DNA of 64,000 nucleotides from Hominimerdicola alba 8 (GTDB lineage: Bacteria; Bacillota; Clostridia; Oscillospirales; Ruminococcaceae): assembly GCF_000178155.2 (NCBI RefSeq), contig NZ_ADKM02000110.1, positions 1 to 64,000 on the forward strand, in the 5' to 3' direction. Position numbers and translations under genes: made by a program. Shown here one piece after another: positions 12,001-19,000 of this stretch. The notes under the pieces are model-generated. The model searched no databases and was not told the DNA's origin. It saw only the letters and a list, made by a program, of their open reading frames with translations. Within the stretch, counting starts at the first letter, position 1. Every line of letters starts with the position of its first letter.

Positions 12001-12288
12001 AAGGTAGACAGCACGAAAAAGCATCTGCCGTTTGACCTGCATTTCAATTACATTGAAGAGAACGAGGAAGAGGCGCAGGAGGACAAGGAGCCGAAATTCG
12101 GTGCGCTTGATTATGTCAAGAACAGGATGCAGCACAACTTCGGACTTTATGCCGAACTTATAAACTCAAAGCCGTTGTTGCAGCTTACTTACAAGAGTTC
12201 GTACATGACAGCTGAGAGTGCAGAGAAACTTGCAGAAGAGTTCAGGAGTTATCTGCTTGGCTTTATTGATAACGAAACAGAGGGATAA
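3091..12288 (+). CDS. NRPS: A-T-Cy-A-T-Cy-A-T-C, two heterocyclisation modules
   Basis: A 3065-residue synthetase. Domains in order: A1 (about 10-470); T1 with GGDSFG, Ser512; Cy1 (about 567-985) with DAMTAD at 692-697 and Ser700; A2 (about 1004-1490); T2 with GGNSLKA, Ser1541; Cy2 (about 1606-2027) with DTLIID at 1737-1742; A3 (about 2055-2540); T3 with GGDSLSA, Ser2589; C3 (about 2654-3060) with HHIICD at 2779-2784. DxxxxD in place of HHxxxDG is the hallmark of domains that condense and then cyclise Cys, Ser or Thr side chains. A2 and A3 share an HDMSMFD pocket stretch and WNSVPA, like Cys-activating A domains of other Cy modules, so both probably load Cys, Ser or Thr (inference). A1 has Ala173 where alpha-amino-acid A domains have the conserved Asp, so its starter may lack an alpha-amino group. 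The terminal C has no A partner in this chain and should accept the A-T protein encoded next. No oxidase domain is present. Confidence 0.92.
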   Translation: MSGIYEAIRLSAEKHREKTAVIAEGRSYTYGELIAAAEGYAAELAEQGISDKDTVAVYRERSDRLIITLLALLKTGAVYVPQSASYPRERVDSIIKTAGCSYLITDSGVEKTGIEAGEHKDAAYMLFTSGSTGTPKGVVTSGNALLAELESCQHKIAYRENDRVLFKAAVNFAFSIYEIYMPLLNGGTVVAVGEDESRDIASLAGYMKRYGITVLPAVPSVLEALMKRRDADEVFAAVRVVMCGGEVLSRKLSDSFISRYKAQIWNIYGMTETTGYITAHLCGTEDRSEVNSVGTPIDGIEYVILDEDMAEVNDGTAGMLYLFEAPMINEYQDISQSRRVVLADGRIAFCTGDIVKRVDGELWFCGRNDNMVKIHGNRVELEEIENQAEKLEEVSAAIAGLYKQNSIMLFAESSGAPEEVAEVLRGHLKKHLPAYMVPAVICVVEELHRLPNGKKDRPTQIREYQEMTSTKEQQEDSYGLDALEKCILNIMSEQLGQSAEPDADFYDQGGDSFGMTMMIQQIAEICGIQLSAAEFISASTVRGLAMAVEEKRGNSTSVLIEETNDKHYEMTEMQLSYFFDRKYAEDGSILPTAGYVELECGGYDSAKFASAVKEIVRYHDILRTVFNEDGTQTVMDSAEVVVDEEVLEDESGIETSRKKMLAEQFDPNCPPQLKVRALLRGDGSARIQLYFDAMTADGHSIALMLGELDDIYSGRRTLPDEEKAHFGSYVKYLQKLTDTEAYAEDAAYWEKERKALPNVLELPLKDYSGRVTAEQRRAAFTEEEWHRLEERAKRNGVTAFTVMLTVVGLALKRLTRNSRYLLCLPESIRPESGEFAQTAGVFSNFIYFAFDGTPRPFLQMLRENQKQLLEKKSHSLYKGTEILHDSAKESSTLGSGVVSVVMTSLLGSETQLTAFKKVYMESHSSNIPLELVLDRVGGEVSLLVNYISELFDAEMIDGLTETVGAFVRKLTEENCGWEEVQYAPVPVREQEFFRKVSDTGAPQEYCDTATLLRDSMLKNAERTAVAQEDRSITYAELMKKMYSYCAALKSAGADGERPVCILMRKSIEQITAVVACVYSGIPYMPLEEDIPAERLRRCLENSGAKIVFCDTDAQIPAGITVIRPAETADSAEVFEPVRRGEHDRIAVIHTSGSTGMPKAVCIEHGSLQNAVMFTVKRYDVTAADAAMAVTNLAHDMSMFDVFGMLFTGGKIVMPTHEKRKDPMHWLALMEQERVTVWNSVPALMEMFMIYVQQRGIKPELPLRLFFHGGDYVRPTLVKFLFGTFSGCRAVSVGGPTETTLWNIYHDITEEDIEAGFIPYGKPIDGNRYYIFDKDRQSVAVGVTGYLYAGGIGVSQGYLGDEALTAEKFAADPITGERLYNTGDLGCYLPDGSIKFMGRDDAQIKINGKRIETEEIAAVIQRCEKVTACEVIGDIQEKRITAFYCASGEVSREVMRDAILRELPEYMMPAAFVKMDRLPLTANGKTDRRALLEKAREMREESGVQSAGLTAEERKLKELYDQYTSNSSYDPDDPFLIAGGNSLKAIQFTFALKEQYGVDIGLAEFFKHSSLRELAEYLKGQGGTAAAEEDGDGFVLPSKNGADESEPFPLTELQQAYLVGRKNTMSLNVVTHGYIEAECRDYDHEKLLRVVRRLIKRHGVLRDVISYDNTQHIEPDVPDFEIPVIDLRGRSEKFRQRYLSYVRRTMMLWKLDLDEIPLVRIHVDLLGDSHALLQIYFDTLIIDGAGYTLLYNELEALYEDEDTVLPEIDVTFRDYVMYKVHQKTTSEYEKAKRYWQKRIENMPDAVELPLKQDPDKLGLAQGVVKPCKISMESWYRIKAEAERRGVTGFAVLFTVFSEVIARWDRKKRFLLSIPQTDRPAGLKGIEKTLGECATFMLVEVESRPEETFIQTCMRNYEQIIEASENSAFSGVEVLREVYKSKNNYGSALVPVVFSTLTDYEQTERKHFVTLFDETLTSQIWIDIDVRILNGEMTMNWNIPKGLFDEDMIDDMTSIESEMLERLAADYSVWDKRQEIELPERDRKIMSRAVIDEMPIASKSIQARIAESFTKNKERELLAADGEHFTYSQTAAMVRAKMDMMCKAGVKAGDRIAVALGKSAEQVICTLAAVMLGAVYVPFEAEVPAQRLAYCMKNTGCRFIFAESGRGDVYEDAVELPSELDREADDSEITYCDFAGDDLLTIIHTSGSTGQPKAVMVPQRGVRNAIDYTLKKFEIGSDDAVLALTNLAHDMSMFDLFGMILAGGRIVMPAEKNIKDPVCWLDCIKREKVTVWNSVPAMLQMLDKVMEQEKVDKISSIRRLFTGGDYLPVPLMQKLSEKMPKAMPVSVGGPTETTLWNIYHIIKPEDFSKGKIPYGRPIANNRYTIRDENMRIVPAGVTGMMYCTGVGVTAGYCNDMKATSQKYTYDEQGRRMYCTGDLGRYMPDGEIEFMGRDDLQIKINGKRIELAEIERALCEMEGVTAAAAAVSPDRTQIWGYYVCDREYDDAELRAVLADSLPVYMIPKAFMRLEALPLSRTGKIDRKQLPEPERNRESKNRVLTPQARKLLSLAGEVLGHDDITMEDSFFLAGGDSLSAIVFCKRVEAEFGCAFSLTDIFEAPEFLAILQKLGNGGEKVSAMPQIERQHQEGLPEGTEYTGRISCAQEGIWLHEMFEKDNLFTLTGMCEITGKLNTEMFGEAVQRAVKRYDVLRTEFGEDDNFDPVMNVRTDGSIPLMTQVVAEEQLGNELEKLKALHITLEDKHLAQFRLWVTGEDRYLFIISMHHIICDQATFRLILHTVREEYFRLTAGEKAEEANPIRFCDYAAWESSHELPEESEKFWRDALEGVTETAMPGSVKADTHSEVGMTADVRLDSEEFGRLMRSFDKHHVTRYVGFFTLLTQFLHKITGKQRIAVGSPVSVRNFMGMDDTAGLLVHETVFVSEKAEDISEAFAHDKHMIPETMTHSVLPFELITEKVDSTKKHLPFDLHFNYIEENEEEAQEDKEPKFGALDYVKNRMQHNFGLYAELINSKPLLQLTYKSSYMTAESAEKLAEEFRSYLLGFIDNETEG

Positions 12289-12289
12289 T

Positions 12290-14035
12290 ATGAAAATAAC
12301 AGAAAATTCGACCGTTGGCGCACACTGGCAGGAAGCTGTCAGCCGATACAGCACAAGCTGTGCTGTATCGGACGAGGTGTGCAGTCTGACATATCAGCAG
12401 GCAGATGTCCGCATGGGCAGGCTGCGTGCTTATCTGAAAGCTGAGGGGATAAAGGCGGGGCAGGTCGTCGGGATAGATACCTTCAACTGCGCCGACTTCT
12501 GGGTGGCTGTGATGGCGATAGTCACAAGCGGCTGTGCTTATCTGCCGCTGCCGCCGCAGTACCCCGAAGAGAGAAAAAACTTCATGCTGAGTGACAGCAA
12601 GGCTGTGTATCGCTTTACGCGGGAAGAGATAGAAAGGATATGCGGCGATGAGAACGCCGCATACAGCGGTGAAGTTTCAGACGATCCCGAAAGCCCCTGT
12701 TATGTCATATACACATCGGGCACGACAGGCAAGCCTAAGGGCGTGATGATACGTCAGAAGTGGCTGATGAACCTCTGCCGCTGGAACATTGAGGTAACGG
12801 GGCTTACAGCGGACAGCAGAGTGCTTTCGCTGAACGCGCTGTGCTTTGATGCGTCGGTGAAGAACATCTTTTCACCGATGATGGTGGGTGCGGGGCTGCT
12901 TATGAACATTGAGCGCCCGATGGATATAGCTGCGCTTTACAGCTATATCTCAAAGCATCAGCCGACACATATAAACGCGACACCCGCTCTGCTTGAACTG
13001 CTTGCAGAAGAAGCCGCCGCTGATAATTACAGCGGGATGAAAACTTTGCGCTGTATCATGTCGGGCGGTGAGGCATTCCGCAAAAAGCCGCTGGCTGCGC
13101 TTTGCGGTGCGGTGAAGGGCATACGTGTGCTGAACGTATACGGTCCGACAGAATGCACCAGTGTGACCACCTGCCATCAGGTCACGGCTGATGAACTGGC
13201 AGACAGCGCGGCGGCTGTGCCCATTGGCAGACCCATCGGCGGCAAAAAGGTGCTGACTGTGGGCAACGATGGCAGAAGATGTGCGGCAGGCGAACAAGGT
13301 GAACTGTACATCGGCGGTATCGGCACAGCTGAGGGGTATCTTGACCGCCCCGAACTTACGGCGGAAAAATTCGTGATGTATGAGAATGAAAGATACTACC
13401 GAAGCGGTGATCTGTGCAGCATAGATGCTGACGGTGCGGTACACTATTTCGGCAGGATAGACACGCAGATAAAGCTGAACGGCTACCGCATCGAAACAGG
13501 TGAGATAGCGGCGGCGGCAGAAGCTGTCAGCGGCATAAAGTCGGCGGCGGTGATATTTGAAGATGAAAAGCTGACACTCTGCTACACCGCAGAGGGCGAA
13601 ACTGAGGTATCGAAGATAAAGGAAGTACTTGCGGGAACTCTGCCGACATACATGCTTCCCGCGCAGTATCTTGAACTTGAAAAACTGCCTGTTACCGAGA
13701 GGGGCAAGACCGATCTTGCAAAGCTGAAAGAGATATGCCGCGAGCATTTCGGCAAAGCTGAGGGCGGTGTGCAGGAAAGACCTCAGCAGGAAAATGCGGC
13801 GCAGGACATGACTTCACAGGTCATCGGGATATGGGCGCGTCTGCTGGGGCGGCAGGATATAAAGCCTGCGGACAATTTCTTTGATGTTGGCGGTAATTCG
13901 CTGAAACTTTACAAGATGGGAAAGCTGATGGAGAGAGAATTCGGTGTGCCAATAGACCCGATGGATCTTATGGAACTATCCAGTGCGAAAAAGACGGCTG
14001 AGTACATCTCAGGGCTGAAAGGAGCGGTAAAATGA
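12290..14035 (+). CDS. NRPS A-T module (581 aa)
   Basis: A stand-alone adenylation plus carrier protein that should complete the module begun by the C-terminal C domain of the preceding synthetase. A-domain motifs: YTSGTTGKPKG, FDASVKNIF, GGEAF, VYGPTECTS, YRSGDL and GKTDL. The carrier has VGGNSLKLYK with the phosphopantetheine Ser. The pocket positions read Asp-Ala-Lys at the first three code sites, as in Glu-type A domains, but the later ones differ, so acidic or amide side-chain specificity is only a guess. The ATG at 12290 lies 1 base after the stop of the preceding gene; an upstream in-frame start at 12218 lies inside that gene and is rejected. Its stop overlaps the next gene's ATG. Confidence 0.88.
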   Translation: MKITENSTVGAHWQEAVSRYSTSCAVSDEVCSLTYQQADVRMGRLRAYLKAEGIKAGQVVGIDTFNCADFWVAVMAIVTSGCAYLPLPPQYPEERKNFMLSDSKAVYRFTREEIERICGDENAAYSGEVSDDPESPCYVIYTSGTTGKPKGVMIRQKWLMNLCRWNIEVTGLTADSRVLSLNALCFDASVKNIFSPMMVGAGLLMNIERPMDIAALYSYISKHQPTHINATPALLELLAEEAAADNYSGMKTLRCIMSGGEAFRKKPLAALCGAVKGIRVLNVYGPTECTSVTTCHQVTADELADSAAAVPIGRPIGGKKVLTVGNDGRRCAAGEQGELYIGGIGTAEGYLDRPELTAEKFVMYENERYYRSGDLCSIDADGAVHYFGRIDTQIKLNGYRIETGEIAAAAEAVSGIKSAAVIFEDEKLTLCYTAEGETEVSKIKEVLAGTLPTYMLPAQYLELEKLPVTERGKTDLAKLKEICREHFGKAEGGVQERPQQENAAQDMTSQVIGIWARLLGRQDIKPADNFFDVGGNSLKLYKMGKLMEREFGVPIDPMDLMELSSAKKTAEYISGLKGAVK

Positions 14036-16041
14036 ATATTGCTATCGTAGGTATGGCGGGTGTTTTTCCGGGTGCGGACAGCGTGGAAAAATACTGGGAG
14101 AATCTCTGTGCGGGCAAAGATACTATCACAAGGACAGGAGGACCTGTGCAGTGTGAGGGATACATGAAGATAAACGCATTCGGCAGTATTGACGGCATGT
14201 ATCGGTTCGATGCGGAATTTTTCGGCATGGGTGAGCGCGATGCTATGGAAACCGACCCTCAGGAGAGATACATGATGATGATGGCGCACCATGCGATGGA
14301 GGACGCGGGCATCACGGTGGGTGAGAATGATGACCGGATAGGACTGGTGTGCGGTGCTAAGGAAAACGAGTATGCTTATCGCCGCTATTATCAGACGGGG
14401 CTTACGGGCATAGAGAGGGAAACGGCAAAGATGTATCTCGGTGCATCACTTGCCACCAGAACGGCTTACAAGCTGAACTTTCAGGGACCTGTCGTACAGC
14501 TTCGCGCCACATGTGCAACGGGTCTGGCGGCGGCGCATCTGGCTTGCGGTTTCCTTGAAAGCGGCGAAGCTGATGTGATGCTGGCGGGGGCGGTGAATCT
14601 TTCGCCGCAGAACAGGTATTACGCTTACATGGACGGCGGCATAACATCTGCTGACGGTCGCGGCAGGGCTTTTTCGGAGGACGCGAGCGGCTGTATACCC
14701 GGTGACGGAGCGGCTGTGGTGGTGCTGAAACGCTATGAAGATGCGGTGCGCGACCATGACCGCATATATGCTGTAATAAAGGGCAGTGCGCTTAGGAATG
14801 ACGGCAGTGTGAAGATGGGATTTTCAGCACCGAGCCGCACAGCAGAGTTCAGAACGGTAAGCGATGCTTTGCAGTCAGCCGAGATAAAGCCCGAACAGGT
14901 AGACATGGTGGAAACACACGGCACTGCCACAAAGCTGGGCGACATGGTGGAACTTGGTGCTTTGCGGCGCATTTTCAAGCCTGAACAAAAGCTGATACTG
15001 GGGGCGGTGAAGAACAACATCGGACACCTGAACTATGCGGCAGGCATTGCGGGGCTGGTAAAGACGGCACTGGTGCTGAAAAACAGGACAGTTCCGCCTG
15101 TGGTGAACAGTGAACATGTCAGCAAAGCGGCTGAAGAAGGCGGATTTGTGCTTAACCGCGAGTGCATATCACTTGAGGGCAGACACCCTGAATATCCTCT
15201 GACGGCGGGGGTAAGCAGTTTCGGCATCGGCGGGAACAATGTACACATGGTATTGCAGGCTTGCCCAAAAGAAGAAAAAGTCGGTGAACCGCAGGAGAAG
15301 ATGCTGTTCTTCCTGTCAGCGATGACTGAAAATTCGCTTAAAACGTATGAAGAAAAGTTTGCAGAATGGGCAGGCGGACACCCCGAACAGTGGCAGAATG
15401 CGGCGTACACCCTTTGTGCGGGCAGGAGAGCGATGGCTTGCAGGAGCATACTTGTTGCTGAAAACAAGGGCGGCAGTATAACGGTCAAGCCGTATGAGGC
15501 TGTCGGAGAGGCAGATGAAAAGGAGTACACGCTCACGGCTTTCACGGCTGACGAACTTGAAAAGGCGGCAGACACGTTCCTTGCGGGGGGCGTGATAACG
15601 GCTGAGAGGGCGACCGATGCTGATGTGCACATCATATCTCTGCCGAAATACTGTTTTGCAGACACCGAATACGACCTGTTTGCAGGCGAAGAGGAAACTT
15701 CCGAAACGGCGCAGGCTTCATCGGAGAGTGCGGAAAATGTAACGCCGATGCAGGCTGTGACGGACATCATCACAGAGGTGACGGGATGCAGTTTCTCACC
15801 CGAAGATGACATTGAGGCAACAGGGCTTGACTCGCTGACATTTGTGATAGTTTGCTCGAAGATAGAAGCAAGGTACGGTGTCAGCTGTGCATCTATCGAC
15901 CTGTTTGCCTACGACACCACAGGCGAACTTTTGAATGATATCACCGAACGCATCGGAGAAGTGAAGTCTGATACGGTCGGTGAAGATAACGGACCAAAGC
16001 AGGATATGACTGTAGAAGATCTGTTGGATCTTATATCGTAA
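14032..16041 (+). CDS. PKS: ketosynthase-ACP without AT
   Basis: A 669-residue polyketide synthase protein. The N-terminal ketosynthase (about 1-410) keeps the catalytic triad: Cys161 in RATCATG, His296 in VETHGTA and His332 in NIGHLNY, so it should be able to condense. RATCATG differs from the more usual TACSSS. The middle (about 415-560) is a linker ending in a degenerate LPTYPF-like SLPKYCF, and there is no acyltransferase domain. The C-terminal ACP (about 570-640) has GLDSLT with Ser601. An AT must act in trans (possibly from fatty acid synthesis); none is in the window. The gene overlaps the preceding A-T gene by ATGA, so KS elongation of the peptidyl chain by a malonyl unit is the likely next step. 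Confidence 0.88.
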   Translation: MNIAIVGMAGVFPGADSVEKYWENLCAGKDTITRTGGPVQCEGYMKINAFGSIDGMYRFDAEFFGMGERDAMETDPQERYMMMMAHHAMEDAGITVGENDDRIGLVCGAKENEYAYRRYYQTGLTGIERETAKMYLGASLATRTAYKLNFQGPVVQLRATCATGLAAAHLACGFLESGEADVMLAGAVNLSPQNRYYAYMDGGITSADGRGRAFSEDASGCIPGDGAAVVVLKRYEDAVRDHDRIYAVIKGSALRNDGSVKMGFSAPSRTAEFRTVSDALQSAEIKPEQVDMVETHGTATKLGDMVELGALRRIFKPEQKLILGAVKNNIGHLNYAAGIAGLVKTALVLKNRTVPPVVNSEHVSKAAEEGGFVLNRECISLEGRHPEYPLTAGVSSFGIGGNNVHMVLQACPKEEKVGEPQEKMLFFLSAMTENSLKTYEEKFAEWAGGHPEQWQNAAYTLCAGRRAMACRSILVAENKGGSITVKPYEAVGEADEKEYTLTAFTADELEKAADTFLAGGVITAERATDADVHIISLPKYCFADTEYDLFAGEEETSETAQASSESAENVTPMQAVTDIITEVTGCSFSPEDDIEATGLDSLTFVIVCSKIEARYGVSCASIDLFAYDTTGELLNDITERIGEVKSDTVGEDNGPKQDMTVEDLLDLIS

Positions 16042-16065
16042 AAGACGATAAGGAGGTTGTTGACT

Positions 16066-19000
16066 ATGAATGAGATCCTTGATAAAATAAAAGATCTGAC
16101 ACCCGAAAAGCGTCAGAGGTTCATGGCATTGATAGAGCAGGACGCGGAGAAGTATCAGATATATCCGCTGTCGGAAGAGCAGGAGAGAATGTATTTTCTC
16201 TACCGCAGTTCACCGAATGACCCTTATTACAATATCGTATTTGCTATGGGATTTGGCGAAAAGTACAGCGATGAGGTCATTATAAAAGCGTTAAGACAGC
16301 TTTACAGCGAGCAGACTATGCTGCGTGCGGTGGTAATGGAAGCAGGGGACAGGATATATCAGTGCATAATGAAGCAGGACGAACTTCCGCTGACGACTGT
16401 TGAAACGGACGGTGCCATCTGGGAGAAAAGCTGTGCTGAACAGCTGGCGCATCAGCAGGTGACACCATTTGACCTGAACCGCGCGGTGCCTGTGCGCTTT
16501 ACGCTGATAAGCGATGGCAAACGCAAAAAGCTGATAACAGCTGTACACCATATGTTTGCGGATAACTGGTCGGTGGGACTGATATGCGGCAGGCTGAGGA
16601 CGCTGTGTGCCGAGATATGTGAGCGCGGCAGTTTCACGGAACAGAGCGGCGGCAGTTATTATGATTTTATCCGCTGGCAGAAAGCGGCAGTCTTTTCGGC
16701 TGACCGCGATTACTGGAAAGAACAGCTGAACGGCTGTGTACAGCGCATACATCTGCCAAAGGACGGCAAAGATGCGAAAAACGGTTCTAACGACAGCGCG
16801 ACTGCTGTGGCTGATCTGGGGGCTGAGCGCAGTGAGAAGATACGCAATGCTGCAAAGCAGGCGCAGGTATCGGTGTTCAGCTATCTGCTGACTGCTTTCG
16901 GGCTGGCGATGTCTGCGGCGAGCGGTCAGAGTGAAGTAGTGGTAGGCACGCCTGTTTTCAACCGTGTAAAGGAAGAATTCCAGAGGACGGTAGGCTGTTT
17001 TGCCAACACCATAGCGGTGCGCATGTCGTTTAATGACGAGTATATGCTGACACATCTGCGCGGTACACACAAGACTGTCAGGGAGGGGCTGGCGCATCAG
17101 TCATTGCCGTTCAACCGCGTGGTGGACATGGTGTGCGAAGACAGAGATCCCCGCATAACGCCGCTTTATCAGGTGATGTTCAACCTTGAGAGCGAGAGCG
17201 TATTCGGCAATCAGGCGCAGTATGCGGGCGATGATATAAGCATGGAGATACCTGATGAGAGCAGGAAGGTACAGTTTGACCTGATATGCGGTGTAATGGA
17301 AAGGGAGCATATATATCAGGCGGGATTTGTATACAGGAAAGAACTGTTCTCGGAAGAAACTGCAAATGCTGTCAGGGACACATTCTTAGATGTGATAGAT
17401 GCGATGCTGGCTGATGTGCAGATGTCTGCTGAAAGCGCCGCCGCAGAACATAAGGCATGGTTCGCGGAGAGGTCTTCGGCTTATGCGAAGAAAATTTCCA
17501 AAAAGCTGGAAGAACGGTTCAGTCATGCTTGTTTTGATGCTGATATCGAAGATAACTGCCTGATGATATCATATGTGAGCAGTGACAGCATACCGACTGA
17601 GGATATGCTCGAAACAGTGAGTGCGTACACTGACAGCCCTGTGATATTCATACATGCGTTCTCAGTGGGATTTATAGATGATGCGCAGGTGCGCAGACAG
17701 TTTGCTGTGATGGCACAGCAGGAAGAAGCATTCCGCAAAAACGGCGCTGTACAGTTTGCAAGAAGCGAGGAACACCGTCAGAAATGGATATGGCAGGACA
17801 CTGAAAAGAAGAGTTCGGCAGAGAAGAGCGAAGCGGTCGATAACGATGCGCCGCCTTCATACATGGAGGGTGCGCCGCTGGCGGAAATACCATATCACAC
17901 CCTTGCTGACATTCTGCTGAAAGCGCCTGCTGAACTGATGAAGAACACGATACGCACAGTGCAGTACGGCGGTGCTGAGCGCGAGATGACATATGCACAG
18001 CTGCTTGAAAATGCGCGTACTGCCGCCGCATCTCTCAATGCGATGGGCTTGAAAAAGGGCAGTTTTGCGGTGTTGCAGATGTCAGACCTGTATGACTGCA
18101 TCACGATATTCTGGGGTTGTCAGCTGGCAGGAATAGTGGCGATACCGCTGGGACTTCCTCAGGGGCTTGAATACCGTCTGAACGATGCCGCAACCAACAA
18201 GGTATGGAACGTTTGCAGACTGCTGGAAGATGCTTACATCATCGCGGGCGACAAGGAAACAGCAGGCATGGAGAAGTTTGCGGCACAGACCGAACCGCTG
18301 TGCGTGAGAAAGATGCTCAGACCCTCTGAACTTTACGGCGGCGGCAAAAAGGGTTCGTACATATGTGAAGATGTGGACGAACATGACATTGCGGTGATGC
18401 TGTTCACATCGGGCAGTACGGGTGTACCTAAGGGAGTAATGCTGGATCACCACAATATCATCAAGCGTTCACAGGGAACTTCACAGCGATACGGTTTTGA
18501 TGATAAGGAAGTTTCACTCAACTGGATGCCCCTTGACCATGTGGGCGGACTGGTAATGTACCACATACTTGATGTATACGACCACGCATCGCAGATACAG
18601 GTGGAAACTGCCGAGATACTGACCGACCCGCTGAAATGGCTGAAACTCATCGACCGCTACCGCGTGAGCCGCACATGGGCACCTAACTTCGCATACGGTC
18701 TGGTGATGGAAGAACAGGATAAGATACCCGCACTTGATGTTGACCTGAGCTGCTGCAAATTCATACTCAACGGCGGCGAGGCTATAAACTTCACAGCCTG
18801 CGACCTTTTCCTGAAAACGCTGGAACAGAAAGGTCTTGCATACAGTGCCATGAAGCCTTCGTGGGGCATGACCGAAACAAGTTCGGGCATACTTTTCTCA
18901 GACCGTTTCGGGCAGATAGTCTACCGAAATTCTGTAACTGTGGGTACGCCGAATGACGGCGTGAAAGCCATCATAGCCGATGAAAAGGGAAACGCTGTGC

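Noticed and set aside
12218-12289. Upstream start for the A-T NRPS gene
   Set aside because: It lies within the 3' end of the preceding synthetase; ATG at 12290 directly after the stop begins the A domain naturally.
16057-16065. TTG start for the C-AL-KR protein
   Set aside because: It directly touches the AGGAGG site; the ATG at 16066 has proper 9-base spacing.
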